A stretch of DNA of 64,000 bases from Symbiodinium natans (Eukaryota; Sar; Dinophyceae; Suessiales; Symbiodiniaceae), in the NCBI GenBank assembly GCA_905221605.1, contig CAJNDS010000485.1:62001-126000 (forward strand). Direction: 5' to 3'. The position numbers were made by a program, and so were the translations under genes. Shown here in pieces: positions 48,716 to 59,786 of this stretch (the first letter of the stretch is position 1; each line of letters begins with the position of its first letter). The notes beneath the pieces are model-generated. The model was given only the letters and a program-made list of their open reading frames with translations. It was not told the origin of the DNA and did not search any database.

Positions 48716-48751
48716 AATGATCCAGATATTCCTGAGTATGAGTTCAAAAGT

Positions 48752-49015
48752 AGCCGCCTATCTGTTTTGGATAGGTACCTATTGGATACGGGTCTATCGC
48801 AATCAAGATAGGTCCCTATCCATACCCCCCATACCCCGAGGCGATAGACCCCTATCCCCAGGGGTCTCCCCGATGTGGATAGGTTTCTGTGCATAGGCCC
48901 CTGTCCGGAAAGGATAGGGGTCTATATACAGGGGGCTGTCGCCCGGACCTAGACCCCTATCCGTGGCATAGACCCCTATCCCTTTCCGATCGGGCCCTAT
49001 CCGTCCCTTCCTTCG
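48752..49015. repeat. GATAGGGGTCTATC-type repeats in both orientations
   Basis: A dozen or so copies of TAGACCCCTATCC or its reverse complement GGATAGGGGTCTA, interspersed with GATAGGTACCTATTGGATA-like variants. Because the core GATAG...CTATC is nearly palindromic, many copies can pair with neighbours. It directly adjoins the telomere-like block. Confidence 0.75.
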
Positions 49016-49028
49016 TCGCCTCACAACT

Positions 49029-49497
49029 ATACCCTAAGCCCTGAGTCCCTACACCCTAACCCCTAAGCCCTAAGCCTGAGCCCTAAAAAACCCTAATCCC
49101 GAAACCCAAAAAGAAACCCTAAGCCCTAAAAACCCTAAACCCTAAATCCAGCCCTAAACCCCAAAAAAAACCTAAACCCTAAAGAACCCCTAAGAAACCC
49201 TAATCCCAAAAAAAACTGTAAACCCTAAACCCTGAGTCCCTACGCCCTAAACCCTAAGCCCTAAGCCTGAGCCCTAAAAAACCCTAATCCCGAAATCCAA
49301 AAAGAAACCCTAATCCCTAAAAACCCTGAACCCTAAATCCAGCCCTAAACCCCAAACAACCTATACCCTAAAGAACCCCTAAGAAACCCTAATCCCTAAA
49401 AAACCGTAAAACCTAAATCCAGCCCTAAACCCTAAAAACCTGTCCCTAAACCCTAAACCCTAAACCCTAAACCCTAAACCCTGAACCCTAAACCCTC
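49029..49497. repeat. Telomere-like CCCTAAA repeats (degenerate, interstitial)
   Basis: Degenerate CCCTAAA units (CCCTAAGCC, CCCTAATCC, CCCTAAAAAA variants), finishing with about eight nearly perfect heptamers at 49441-49497. The reverse complement TTTAGGG is the plant-type telomere repeat also reported for dinoflagellates. A block starting CTGAGTCCCTAC at 49041 is repeated at 49232, a 191-bp tandem duplication within the array. Being interstitial, this could be an old chromosome end, a fusion point or a misjoin. Confidence 0.85.
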
Positions 49498-49857
49498 AAG
49501 ATGAAGATAAATAGAAATTGTATGTGTTTCATTTCGATCCTGCGGTTCAACATGCCATCCCTACACTGACGCACCAAGAGGTTTAAGTAAATTGAGCCAT
49601 TTGACTTTTTGGCTTTGTGGTTCGTTGATGCGACAGCACGCAAGGAGGTTTAAGTAGAGCTAGCAAGAAGGTTTAAGTAAATTGATCTCTAACCCTTTTC
49701 ACCATTGCTTTCTCTTATGGATTGTAGGCACGGTCCACCTACAGGGCTCCAACAGGCTCCAAAGGCTCGAAACAAGCTCCAAAAGGCTCCAAGCAGTAAA
49801 AACAAGCCCCAACAGGCTCCAAAGGCTCGAAACAAGCTTAACAACAGGCTTAGGGAT
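49498..49857. other. Spacer between telomere-like block and 87-bp satellite
   Basis: Contains three copies of AGGTTTAAGTA with flanking G/A (49579-49680) and short repeats of CAGGCTCCAAAGGCTCGAAA (49741-49840). No gene is supported. Confidence 0.5.
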
Positions 49858-52800
49858 ATGAAGGGGGTTGAGAAGGCTCGAAGCTTCTCTGAGCCTCTTC
49901 AGAGCCTCGTGAGGACCTTGAGAAGGAATTTATTCTACCTGTATGAAGGGGGTGGACAAGGCTCAAAGCCTCTCTGACCTCTTGAGAAGGAATTTCTTCT
50001 ACCTATATGAAGGTGGTTGAGAAGGCTCAAAGCCTCTCTGAGCCTCTTGAAAGCTTCTTGAAGACCTCTTGAGAAGGAATTTATTCTACCTATATGAAGG
50101 GGGTTGAGAAGACTCAAAGCCTCTCTCAGCCTCTTGAAAGCCTCTTGAGGACCTCTTGAGAAGGAATTTATTCTACCTATATGAAGGGGGTTGACAAGGC
50201 TCAAAGCCTTTCTGAACCTCTTGGAAACCTCTTGAGGACTTCTTGAGAAGGAATTTCTTCTACCTATATGGAGGTGGTTGAGAAGGCTCAAAGCCTCTCT
50301 GAGCCTCTTGAAAGCTTCTTGAAGACCTCTTGAGAAGGAATTTATTCTACCTATATGAAGGGGGTTGCAGAAGGCTCAAAGCCTCTCTCAGCTTCTTGAA
50401 AGCCTCTTGAGGACCTCTTGAGAAGGAATTTATTCTACCTATATGAAGGGGGTTGACAAGGCTCAAAGCCTCTCTGAACCTCTTGGAAACCTCTTGAGGA
50501 CTTCTTGAAAAGGAATTTCTTCTACCTATATGAAGGTGGTTGAGAAGGCTCAAAGCCTTTCTGAGCCTCTTGAAAGCTGCCTCTTGAAAGACTCTTGAGG
50601 ACCTCTTGAGAAGGAATTTCTTCTACCTATATGAAGGTGGTTGAGAAGGCTCAAGCCTCTCTCAGCCTCTTGAAAGCTTCTTGAGGACCTCTTGAGAAGG
50701 AATTTCTTCTACCTATATGAAGGTGGTTGAGAAGGCTCAAAGCCTCTCTGAGCCTCTTGAAAGCTTCTTGAAGACCTCTTGAGAAGGAATTTTTTCTACC
50801 TATATGAAGGGGGTTGAGAAGGCTCAAAGCCTCTCTCAGCCTCTTGAAAGCTTCTTGAGGACCTCTTGAGAAGGAATTTCTTCTACCTATATGAAGGTGG
50901 TTGAGAAGGCTCAAAGCCTCTCTGAGCCTCTTGAAAGCTTCTTGAAGACCTCTTGAGAAGGAATTTTTTCTACCTATATGAAGGGGGTTGAGAAGGCTCA
51001 AAGCCTCTCTGAGCCTCTTGAAAGGTTCTTGAAGACCTCTTGAGACTCAAAGACTCTCTGAGCTTCTTGAAAGCTTCTTGAAGACCTCTTGAGAAGGAAT
51101 GTATTCTACCTATATGAAGGGGGTTGAGAAGGCTCAAAGCCTCTCTCAGCCTCTTGAAAGCTTCTTGAGGACCTCTTGAGAAAGAATTTATTCTACCTAT
51201 ATGAAGGGGGTTGACAAGGCTCAAAGCCTCTCTGAACCTCTTGGAAGCCTCTTGAGGGCCTCTTGAAAAGGAATGTCTTCTACCTATATGAAGGGGGTTG
51301 AGAAGGCTCAAAGCCTCTCTGAGCCTCTTGAAAGCTTCTTGAAGACCTCTTGAGAAGGAATTTATTCTACTTATATGAAGGTGGTTGCAGAAGGCTCAAA
51401 GCCTCTCTCAGCTTCTTGAAAGCTTCTTGAAGACCTCTTGAGAAGGAATTTATTCTACCTATATGAAGCGGGTTGACAAGGCTCAAAGCCTTTCTCAGCC
51501 TCTTGAAAGCCTCTTGAGGACCTCTTGAGAAGGAATTTATTCTACCTATATGCAGGGGGTTGACAAGGCTCAAAGCCTCTCTGAACCTCTTGGAAGCCTC
51601 TTGAGGACCTCCTGAGAAAGAATTTCTTCTACCTATATGAAGGTGGTTGAGAAGGCTCAAAGCCTTTCTGAGCCTCTTGAAAGCTTCTTGAAGACCTCTT
51701 GAGAAGGAATTTATTCTACCTATATGAAGGGTGTTGAGAAGGCTCAAAGCCTCTCTCAGCCTCTTGAAAGCCTCTTGAGGACCTCTTGAGAAGGAATTTA
51801 TTCTACCTATATGAAGGGGGTTGACAAGGCTCAAAGCCTCTCTGAACCTCTTGGAAGCCTCTTGAGGACCTCTTGAAAAGGAAATTCTACCTATATGAAG
51901 GTGGTTGAGAAGGCTCAAAGCCTCTCTGAGCCTCTTGAAAGCTTCTTGAAAACCTCTTGAGAAGGAATTTATTCTACCTAAATGAGGGGTTTTGAGAAGG
52001 CTCAAGGCCTCTCTCAGCCTCTTGAAAGACTCTTGAGGACCTCTTGAGAAGGAATTTATTCTACCTATATGAAGGGGGTTGAGAAGGCTCAAAGCCTCTC
52101 TCAGCCTCTTGAAAGCCTCTTGAGGACCTCTTGAGAAGCAATTTATTCTACCTATATGAAGGGGGTTGACAAGGCTCAAAGCCTCTTTGAACCTCTTGGA
52201 AACCTCTTGAGGACCGCTTGAGAAGGAATTTCTTCTACCTATATGAAGGTGGGCTCAAAGCCTCTCTGAGCCTCTTGAAAGCTTCTTGTACCTAAATGAG
52301 GGGTTTTGAGAAGGCTCAAGGCCTCCCTCAGCCTCTTGAAAGACTCTTGAGGACCTCTTGAGAAGGAATTTATTCTACCTATATGAAGGGGGTTGAGAAG
52401 GCTCAAAGCCTCTCTCAGCTTCTTGAAAGCCTCTTGAGGACCTCTTGAAAAGGAATTTATTCTACCTATATATATGAAGGGGGTTGACAAGGCTCAAAGC
52501 CTCTCTGAGCCTATTGAAAGCTTCTTGAAGACCTCTTGAGAAGGAATTTATTCTACCTATATGAAGGGGATTGAGAAGGCTCAAAGCCTCTCTCAGCCTC
52601 TTGAAAGCCTCTTGGGGACCTCTTGAGAAGGAATTTATTCTACCTATATGAAGGGGGTTGACAAGGCTCAAAGCCTCTCTGAACCTCTTGGAAGCCTCTT
52701 GAGGACCGCTTGAGAAGGAATTTCTTCTACCTATATGAAGGTGGTTGAGAAGGCTTAAAGCCTCTCTGAGCCTCTTGAAAGCTTCTTGAAGACCTCTTGA

Positions 52801-55800
52801 AAAGGAATGTATTCTACCTATATGAAGGGGGTTGAGAAGGCTCAAAGCCTCTCTCAGCCTCTTGAAAGCCTCTTGAGGACCTCTTGAGAAGGAATTTATT
52901 CTACCTATATGAAGGGGGCTGACAAGGCTCAAAGCCTCTCTGAACCTCTTGGAAGCTACCTCTTGAGAAGGAATTTATTCTACCTATATGAAGGGGGTTG
53001 ACAAGGCTCAAAGCATCTCTGAACCTCTTGGAAGCCTCTTGAGGACCTCTTGAGAAGGAATTTATTCTACCTATATGAAGGTGGTTGAGAAGGCTCAAAG
53101 CCTCTCTGAGCCTCTTGAAAGCTTCTTGAAGACCTCTTGAGAAGGAATTTATTCTACCTATATGAAGGGGGTTGAGAAGGCTCAAAGCCTCTCTCAACCT
53201 CTTGAAAGCCTCTTGAGGACCTCTTGAGAAGGAATTTCTTCTGCCTATATGAAGGGGGTTGACAAGGCTCAAAGCCTCTCTGAGCCTCTTGAAAGGTTCT
53301 TGAAGACCTCTTGAGACTCAAAGACTCTCTGAGCCTCTTGAAAGCTTCTTGAAGACCTCTTGAGAAGGAATTTATTCTACCTATATGAAGGGGGTTGAGA
53401 AGGCTCAAAGCCTCTCTCAGCCTCTTGAAAACCTCTTGAGGACCTCTTGAGAAGGAATTTCTTCTACCTATATGAAGGGGGTTGACAAGGCTCAAAGCCT
53501 CTCTGAACCTCTTGGAAGCCTCTTGAGGACCTCTTGAGAAGGAATTTCTTCTACTTATATGAAGGTGGTTGAGAAGGCTCAAAGCCTTTCTGAGCCTCTT
53601 GAAAGCTTCTTGAAGACCTCTTGAGAAGGAATTTATTCTACCTATATGAAAGGGGTTGAGAAGGCTCAAAGCCTCTTTCAGCCTCTTGAAAGCCTCTTGA
53701 GGACCTCTTGAGAAGGAATTTATTCTACCTATATGAAGGGGGTTGACAAGGCTCAAAGCCTCTCTGAACCTCTTGGAATCCTCTTGAGGACCTCTTGAGA
53801 AGGAATTTCTTCTACCTATATGAAGGTGGTTGAGAAGTCTCTGAGCCTCTTGAAAGCTTCTTGAAGACCTCTTGAGAAGGAATTTATTCTACCTATATGA
53901 AGGGGGTTGAGAAGGCTCAAAGCCTCTCTCAGCTTCTTGAAAGCCTCTTGAGGACCTTTTGAGAAGGAATTTATTCTACCTATATGAAGGGGGTTGACAA
54001 GGCTCAAAGCCTCTCTGAACCTCTTGGAAGCCTCTTGAGGACCTCTTGAGAAGGAATTTCTTCTACCTATATGAAGGTGGTTGAGAAGGCTCAAAGCCTC
54101 TCTGAGCCTCTTGAAAGCTTCTTGAAGACCTCTTGAGAAGGAATTTATTCTACCTAAATGAAGGGGGTTGAGAAGGCTCAAAGCCTCTCTTAGCCTCTTG
54201 GAAGCCTCTTGAGGACCTCTTGAGAAAGAATTTATTCTACCTATATATATTAAGCGGGTTGACAAGGCTCAAAGCCTCTCTGAACCTCTTGGAAGCCTCT
54301 TGAGGACCTCTTGAGAAGGAATTTCTTCTACCTATATGAAGGTGGTTGAGAAGGCTCAAGCCTCTCTCAGCCTCTTGAAAGCTTCTTGAGGACCTCTTGA
54401 GAAGGAATTTCTTCTACCTATATGAAGGTGGTTGAGAAGGCTCAAAGCCTCTCTGAGCCTCTTGAAAGCTTCTTGAAGACCTCTTGAGAAGGAATTTTTT
54501 CTACCTATATGAAGGGGGTTGAGAAGGCTCAAAGCCTCTCTCAGCCTCTTGAAAGCTTCTTGAGGACCTCTTGAGAAGGAATTTCTTCTACCTATATGAA
54601 GAGAAGAATATGAAGATGAGAAGGCTCAAAGCCTCTCTGAGCCTCTTGAAAGCTTCTTGAAGACCTCTTGAGAAGGAATTTTTTCTACCTATATGAAGGG
54701 GGTTGAGAAGGCTCAAAGCCTCTCTCAGCCTCTTGAAAGCCTCTGGAGGACCTCTTGAGAAGGAATTTATTCTACCTATATGAAGGGGGTTGACAAGGCT
54801 CAAAGCCTCTCTGAACCTCTTGGAATCCTCTTGAGGACCTCTTGAGAAGGAATTTCTTCTACCTATATGAAGGTGGTTGAGAAGGCTCAAAGCCTCTCTC
54901 AGCTTCTTGGAAGCCTCTTGAGGACCTCTTGAAAAGGAATTTCTTCTACCTATATGAAGGTGGCTGAAAAGGCTCAAAGCCTCTCTGAACCTCTTGAAAG
55001 CTTCTTGAAGACCTTTTGAGAAGGAAGTTATTCTACCTATATGAAGGGGGTTGAGAAGGCTCAAAGCCTCTCTCAGCCTCTTGAAAGCCTCTTGAGGACC
55101 TCTTGAGAAGGAATTTATTCTACCTATATGTCTCTGAACCTCTTGGAAGCCTCTTGAGGACCTCTTGAGAAGGAATTTATTCTACCTATATGAAGGTGGT
55201 TGAGAAGGCTCAAAGCCTCTCTGAGCCTCTTGAAAACTTCTTGAAGACCTCTTGAGAAGGAATTTATTCTACCTATATGAAGGGGGTTGAGAAGGCTCAA
55301 AGCCTCTCTCAGCCTCTTGAAAGCCTCTGGAGGACCTCTTGAGAAGGAATTTATTCTACCTATATGAAGGGGGTTGACAAGGCTCAAAGCCTCTCTGAAC
55401 CTCTTGGAAGCCTCTTGAGGACCTCTTGAGAAGGAATTTCTTCTACCTATATGAAGGGGGTTGAGAAGGCTCAAAGCCTCTCTCAGCCTCTTGAAAGCTT
55501 CTTGAGGACCTCTTGAGAAGGAATTTATTCTACCTATATGAAGGGGGTTGAGAAGGCTCAAAGCCTTTCTGAACCTCTCGAAAGCCTCTTGAGGACCTCT
55601 TGAGAAGGAAGTTATTCTACCTATATGAAGGAGTTGAGAAGGCTCAAAGCCTCTCTGAGCCTCATGAAAGCCTCTTGAGGACCTCTTGAGAAGGAATTTA
55701 TTCTACCTATATGAAGGGGGTTGAGAAGGCTCAAAGCTTCTCTGAGCCTCTTGAAAGCCTCTTGAGGACATCTTGAGAAGGAATTTAATCTACCTATATG

Positions 55801-56955
55801 AAGGGGGTTGAGAAGGCTTGAGGACCTCTTGAGAAGGAATTTATTCTACCTATATGAAGGGGGTTGAGAAGGCTCGAGAGAGGCTTCTTGAAAGCCTCTT
55901 GAGGACCTCTTGAGAAGGAATTTCTTCTACCTATATGAAGAGAAGAATATGAAGATGAGAAGGCTCAAAGCCTCTCTGAGCCTCTTGAAAGCTTCTTGAA
56001 GACCTCTTGAGAAGGAATTTTTTCTACCTATATGAAGGGGGTTGAGAAGGCTCAAAGCCTCTCTCAGCCTCTTGAAAGCCTCTGGAGGACCTCTTGAGAA
56101 GGAATTTATTCTACCTATATGAAGGGGGTTGACAAGGCTCAAAGCCTTTCTGAACCTCTTGGAAGCCTCTTGAGGACCTCTTGAGAAGGAATTTCTTCTA
56201 CCTATATGAAGGGGGTTGAGAAGGCTCAAAGCCTCTCTCAGCCTCTTGAAAGCTTCTTGAGGACCTCTTGAGAAGGAATTTATTCTACCTATATGAAGGG
56301 GGTTGAGAAGGCTCAAAGCCTTTCTGAACCTCTCGAAAGCCTCTTGAGGACCTCTTGAGAAGGAAGTTATTCTACCTATATGAAGGAGTTGAGAAGGCTC
56401 AAAGCCTCTCTGAGCCTCATGAAAGCCTCTTGAGGACCTCTTGAGAAGGAATTTTTTCTACCTATATGAAGGGGGTTGAGAAGGCTCAAAGCTTCTCTGA
56501 GCCTCTTGAAAGCCTCTTGAGGACATCTTGAGGCTTGAGGACCTCTTGAGAAGGAACTTATTCTACCTATATGAAGGGGGTTGAGAAGGCTCGAGAGAGG
56601 CCTCTTGAAAGCCTCTTGAGGACCTTTAGAGAAGAATGTATTCTACCGAAATGAAGGGGGTTGAGAAGGCTCAAAGCTTCTCTGAGCCTCTTGAAAGCTT
56701 CTTGAGGACCTCTTGAGAAGGAATCTATTCTACTTATATGAAGGGGGTTGAGAAGGCTCAAAGCTTTTCTGAGCCTCTTGAAGGCCTCTTGAGGACCTCT
56801 TGAGAACGAATTTATTCTACCTAACTGAAGGGGCTTGAGAAGGCTCAAAGCCTCTCACAGCCTCTTGAAAGCCTCTTGAGGACTTCTTGAGAAGGAATTT
56901 AATCTACCTATATGAAGGGGGTTGAGAAGGCTGAAAGCCTCTCTGAGCCTCTTGA
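49858..56955 (-). repeat. 87-bp satellite with three-monomer higher-order structure
   Basis: About 80 tandem monomers of 87 bp around AAGGCTCAAAGCCTCTCTGA, CTCTTGAGAAGGAATTTATT and CTACCTATATGAAGGGGGTT. Three monomer types alternate in order (GAGCCTCTTGAAAGCTTC, CAGCCTCTTGAAAGCCTC, GAACCTCTTGGAAGCCTC), giving a 261-bp higher-order unit. Since 87 is a multiple of three, the minus strand reads a 29-residue repeat (LSLLNPLHIGRINSF, then SRGPQEAFKRLREA) in runs of up to 270 residues. Indels and stops break these runs many times, so a single protein is not encoded. Marked minus because that is the open strand. Confidence 0.9.
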
Positions 56956-57540
56956 AAGCATCCCTGAGCCAAAGAGATCCAGCAGCCTGGAACCCAGCTC
57001 GATGTAGCGCGTGGAAGCCCAAAAGCTTTGAGCTCGCTCTTGTTCGACTTGACGAAGGTATTGAGATGTGCTTCCCCGTCCGGAACTCAGCTGTAACGTC
57101 ATTTGCAGAATTTAAATGCTCCAACACATGCGATTGTCTTGCTTATTGGTGCGTCCACTGAGGCTCGAAGCTTTTCTGAGCCAATTGAAATGAATTTTAT
57201 GTGCCAAAACAGCCCGACACTCGACCGCCCGAGCTGGCAAGACCAGTTTCTGCAGACCTGTGCAAAACCTGCTCCAACTCAAGCAGCGCCTGGATGAAAA
57301 CGCAGGGTACCAAGCTCTGCGTTGCACTTGAGTACGTGAGCTGTGTGTTGCAGACGCAGAGTAGCATCAATGCCTTTCGCAGATACAAACACCTGTCAAC
57401 ACAAAGTCCTGAGGCCAGCAAGTCCTGGAGCTGTAGTGCAATTGCTGAGCGAGTACTGTCTGTCGCGTAGCAAGTTTCACAACCAGCCTGCCGTGTCACC
57501 AAACCTGGTGCTAAGGACGCAGTTACTGTGCTTAGATTCC
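56956..57540. other. Unique segment between satellite and 180-bp array
   Basis: Mostly unique sequence. A relic of the satellite motif (AGGCTCGAAGCTTTTCTGAG) is at 57161-57180. The plus-strand frame 57201-57470 (89 codons) is uninterrupted but has no recognised domain. No gene is asserted. Confidence 0.4.
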
Positions 57541-58440
57541 CAGTACCGTCTGCCGGGAGGCAGGCGGGAAGAGATTCGCAGCCAGTCTGCTGTGCTTAGA
57601 TTCTCAGTACCTTCTGCCGGGAGGCAGATGGGAAGCGTTTCGCAGCCAGCCGCACCAGCAGAAGAATGGCCAAAACACAGCTGACCTCGTGCTAGGATGC
57701 AATTGCTGAGCTTAGATTCCTAGTACCGTCTGCCGGGAGGCAGGCGGGAAGAGATTCGCAGCCAGCCTGCTGTGCTTAGATTCGCAGTACCTTCTGCCGG
57801 GAGGCAGATGGGAAGCGTTTCGCAGCCAGCCGCACCAGCAGAAGAATGGCCAAAAGACAGCTGACCTCGTGCTAGGATGCAATTGCTGAGCTTAGATTCC
57901 TAGTACTGTCTGCCGGGAGGCAGGCGAGAAGAGATTCGCAGCCAGCCTGCTGTGCTTAGATTCTCAGTACCTTCTGCCGGGAGGCAGATGGGAAGCGTTT
58001 CGCAGCCAGCCGCACCAGCAGAAGAATGGCCAAAAGACAGCTGACCTCGTGCTAGGATGCAATTGCTGAGCTTAGATTCCCAGTACCGTCTGCCGGGAGG
58101 CAGACGAGAAGAGATTCGCAGCCAGCCTGCTGCGCTTAGATTCCCAGTACCTTCTGCCGGGAGGCAGATGGGAAGCGTTTCGCAGCCAGCCGCACCAGCA
58201 GAAGAATGGCCAAAAGACAGCTGACCTCGTGCTAGGATGCAATCGCTGAGCTTAGATTCCTAGTACTGTCTGCCGGGAGGCAGGCGGGAAGAGATTCGCA
58301 GCCAGCCTGCTGCGCTTAGATTCTCAGTACCTTCTGCCGGGAGGCAGGTGGGAAGCGTTTCACAGCCAGCCGCACCAGCCAGAACAATGGCCAGAAGCCA
58401 CCAGGCATGGTGCTAGGATGCAATTTCTGAGCCTAGATTG
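57541..58440. repeat. Five 180-bp tandem repeats with small hairpins
   Basis: Units run 57541-57720, 57721-57900, 57901-58080, 58081-58260 and 58261-58440, all exactly 180 bp. Each holds two related halves, both containing AGTACC, then CTGCCGGGAGGCAG (5-bp stem, GGGA loop), then TTCGCAGCCAGC. The second half ends with ACCAGCAGAAGAATGGCC. The fifth unit is the most diverged at its right end. A partial unit precedes the first. Confidence 0.93.
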
Positions 58441-59526
58441 ATGCAGGACGTGAAATCGACGCGAAAAAGTCTGCATTCCTTGCAGCTCTGCCACGCAAGC
58501 AAAAAGTTTGAGTGCAGCCACCCGAGAGCCGCTCACAAAATGCGTTTCACAGAATGGCTACATCGCTGTCAGCTCGCTGCACTGAAAAAGGAGCAAAAGA
58601 GCAATGCGAGTGCTGGATTGACCTCGAAACGTGAAGAAAACACAATCACGAAACAAAAAAGTGTCAGAGCTCCAGTCGTGCCACAGCGATCGAGTCATGT
58701 TGCTGCAGTAGCTTTTTCCCCAAACACAGCCGCCGTGCGCTTGGGCCCAAAATCAAGAATCAAGTTTAGGACCGTGCCCCCACTTCCACCTGGACAACCA
58801 TCTCCAAGCGCAAACCTCAGTTGGTCGCTCTCTTCCAGTCGTTCAAGGCACGCGTGCTGGCTTTTCCTCAGGTCGACTGGTGCGACGGCCATATCCGAAT
58901 CTATGGAAGAGGACCACTCCATTCAGGCTTCCGAACAGGATGACTACCAGGAACAAATCAAGGAGTACGAGCTCGAGCAGGCCATGCTGGAAGCAGAATT
59001 TGTCATGCACGAGTTGGCCAGGTGGGAGTCAGACCCGATCGAAAAAGCAATCATGATGCAAGACGCGCAGGACCAGAAAATGTTCCAGCAAGAAATGGAA
59101 CTGGAGAAGCGGATGGCAAAGATGCAAGTGCAGTACCGAAACATGGACGGACAGATGCTGCACTGCTCGAGGCCATGCCCCATCGTACCAGAACGTTTCG
59201 GCTCGTATCGAGAGGCAGAACTAGCAGAACTGCACGCAAGAAACAACAACGAGTCGGACGTGACGCTTTCCCTACAGGAGCTGCGTTCAAGAAGAAAACG
59301 CACAGGAAAACCCACTCCAGCACAATTTCTTGAGAACCGCCCTCCAAGGGAAGTGCTTCTACACGACCTGGACGCTTCTCATGTGGGCCCAATACGCTTG
59401 GAAACGACCAAGCTAGTTTGTGGCAGCGACGTGATCACCGACGCCTGGGCTTGGCTCGACCTGCTGAATAGAGCCGATAACAATGACGTCGTCTGTGTAC
59501 AAATCGTTTTCAGCACGCAAATTTGA
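58441..59526 (+). CDS. Hypothetical coiled-coil protein
   Basis: An open frame of 361 codons from the first ATG, directly after the last 180-bp repeat. The product is not recognised. Residues about 1-150 are basic and Ser-rich. About 155-240 is strongly charged, Glu/Gln/Met-rich and likely a coiled coil (QEQIKEYELEQAMLEAEF is typical). About 250-361 is mixed and could fold. The frame ends 260 bp before the Helitron-like gene in the same orientation, so it may be cargo or an accessory gene of that element, or an unrelated gene. Shadow frames on the other strand are shorter. Length and composition support coding, but there is no homology evidence. Confidence 0.5.
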   Translation: MQDVKSTRKSLHSLQLCHASKKFECSHPRAAHKMRFTEWLHRCQLAALKKEQKSNASAGLTSKREENTITKQKSVRAPVVPQRSSHVAAVAFSPNTAAVRLGPKSRIKFRTVPPLPPGQPSPSANLSWSLSSSRSRHACWLFLRSTGATAISESMEEDHSIQASEQDDYQEQIKEYELEQAMLEAEFVMHELARWESDPIEKAIMMQDAQDQKMFQQEMELEKRMAKMQVQYRNMDGQMLHCSRPCPIVPERFGSYREAELAELHARNNNESDVTLSLQELRSRRKRTGKPTPAQFLENRPPREVLLHDLDASHVGPIRLETTKLVCGSDVITDAWAWLDLLNRADNNDVVCVQIVFSTQI

Positions 59527-59786
59527 TCCGTTGTACAGGCTGAGCGTGAAAGACGCCGTCTGACTGCCGATTCACTGCTCCAAACAAACGCAGAAGAAAA
59601 CCGTATCTGCACATATGAGGGCTCCTGCTGAGCAATGGCAAAACACACACTTAGCTTCTGCTGCGAAATCTTGCAACCTCCGTTGATCCGTTGTTGAACT
59701 TGTACAGCCTCCGCGCAGCTTGTGCTTGTCAATGAGTTGCACTGTAGACTGTAGACTGGTTCAGATTCAGCCGTTTAGCATTTGCC

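Noticed and set aside
57541..58440. CRISPR-like array
   Set aside because: Units are contiguous 180-bp tandem repeats without unique spacers, there are no cas genes, and the context is eukaryotic.
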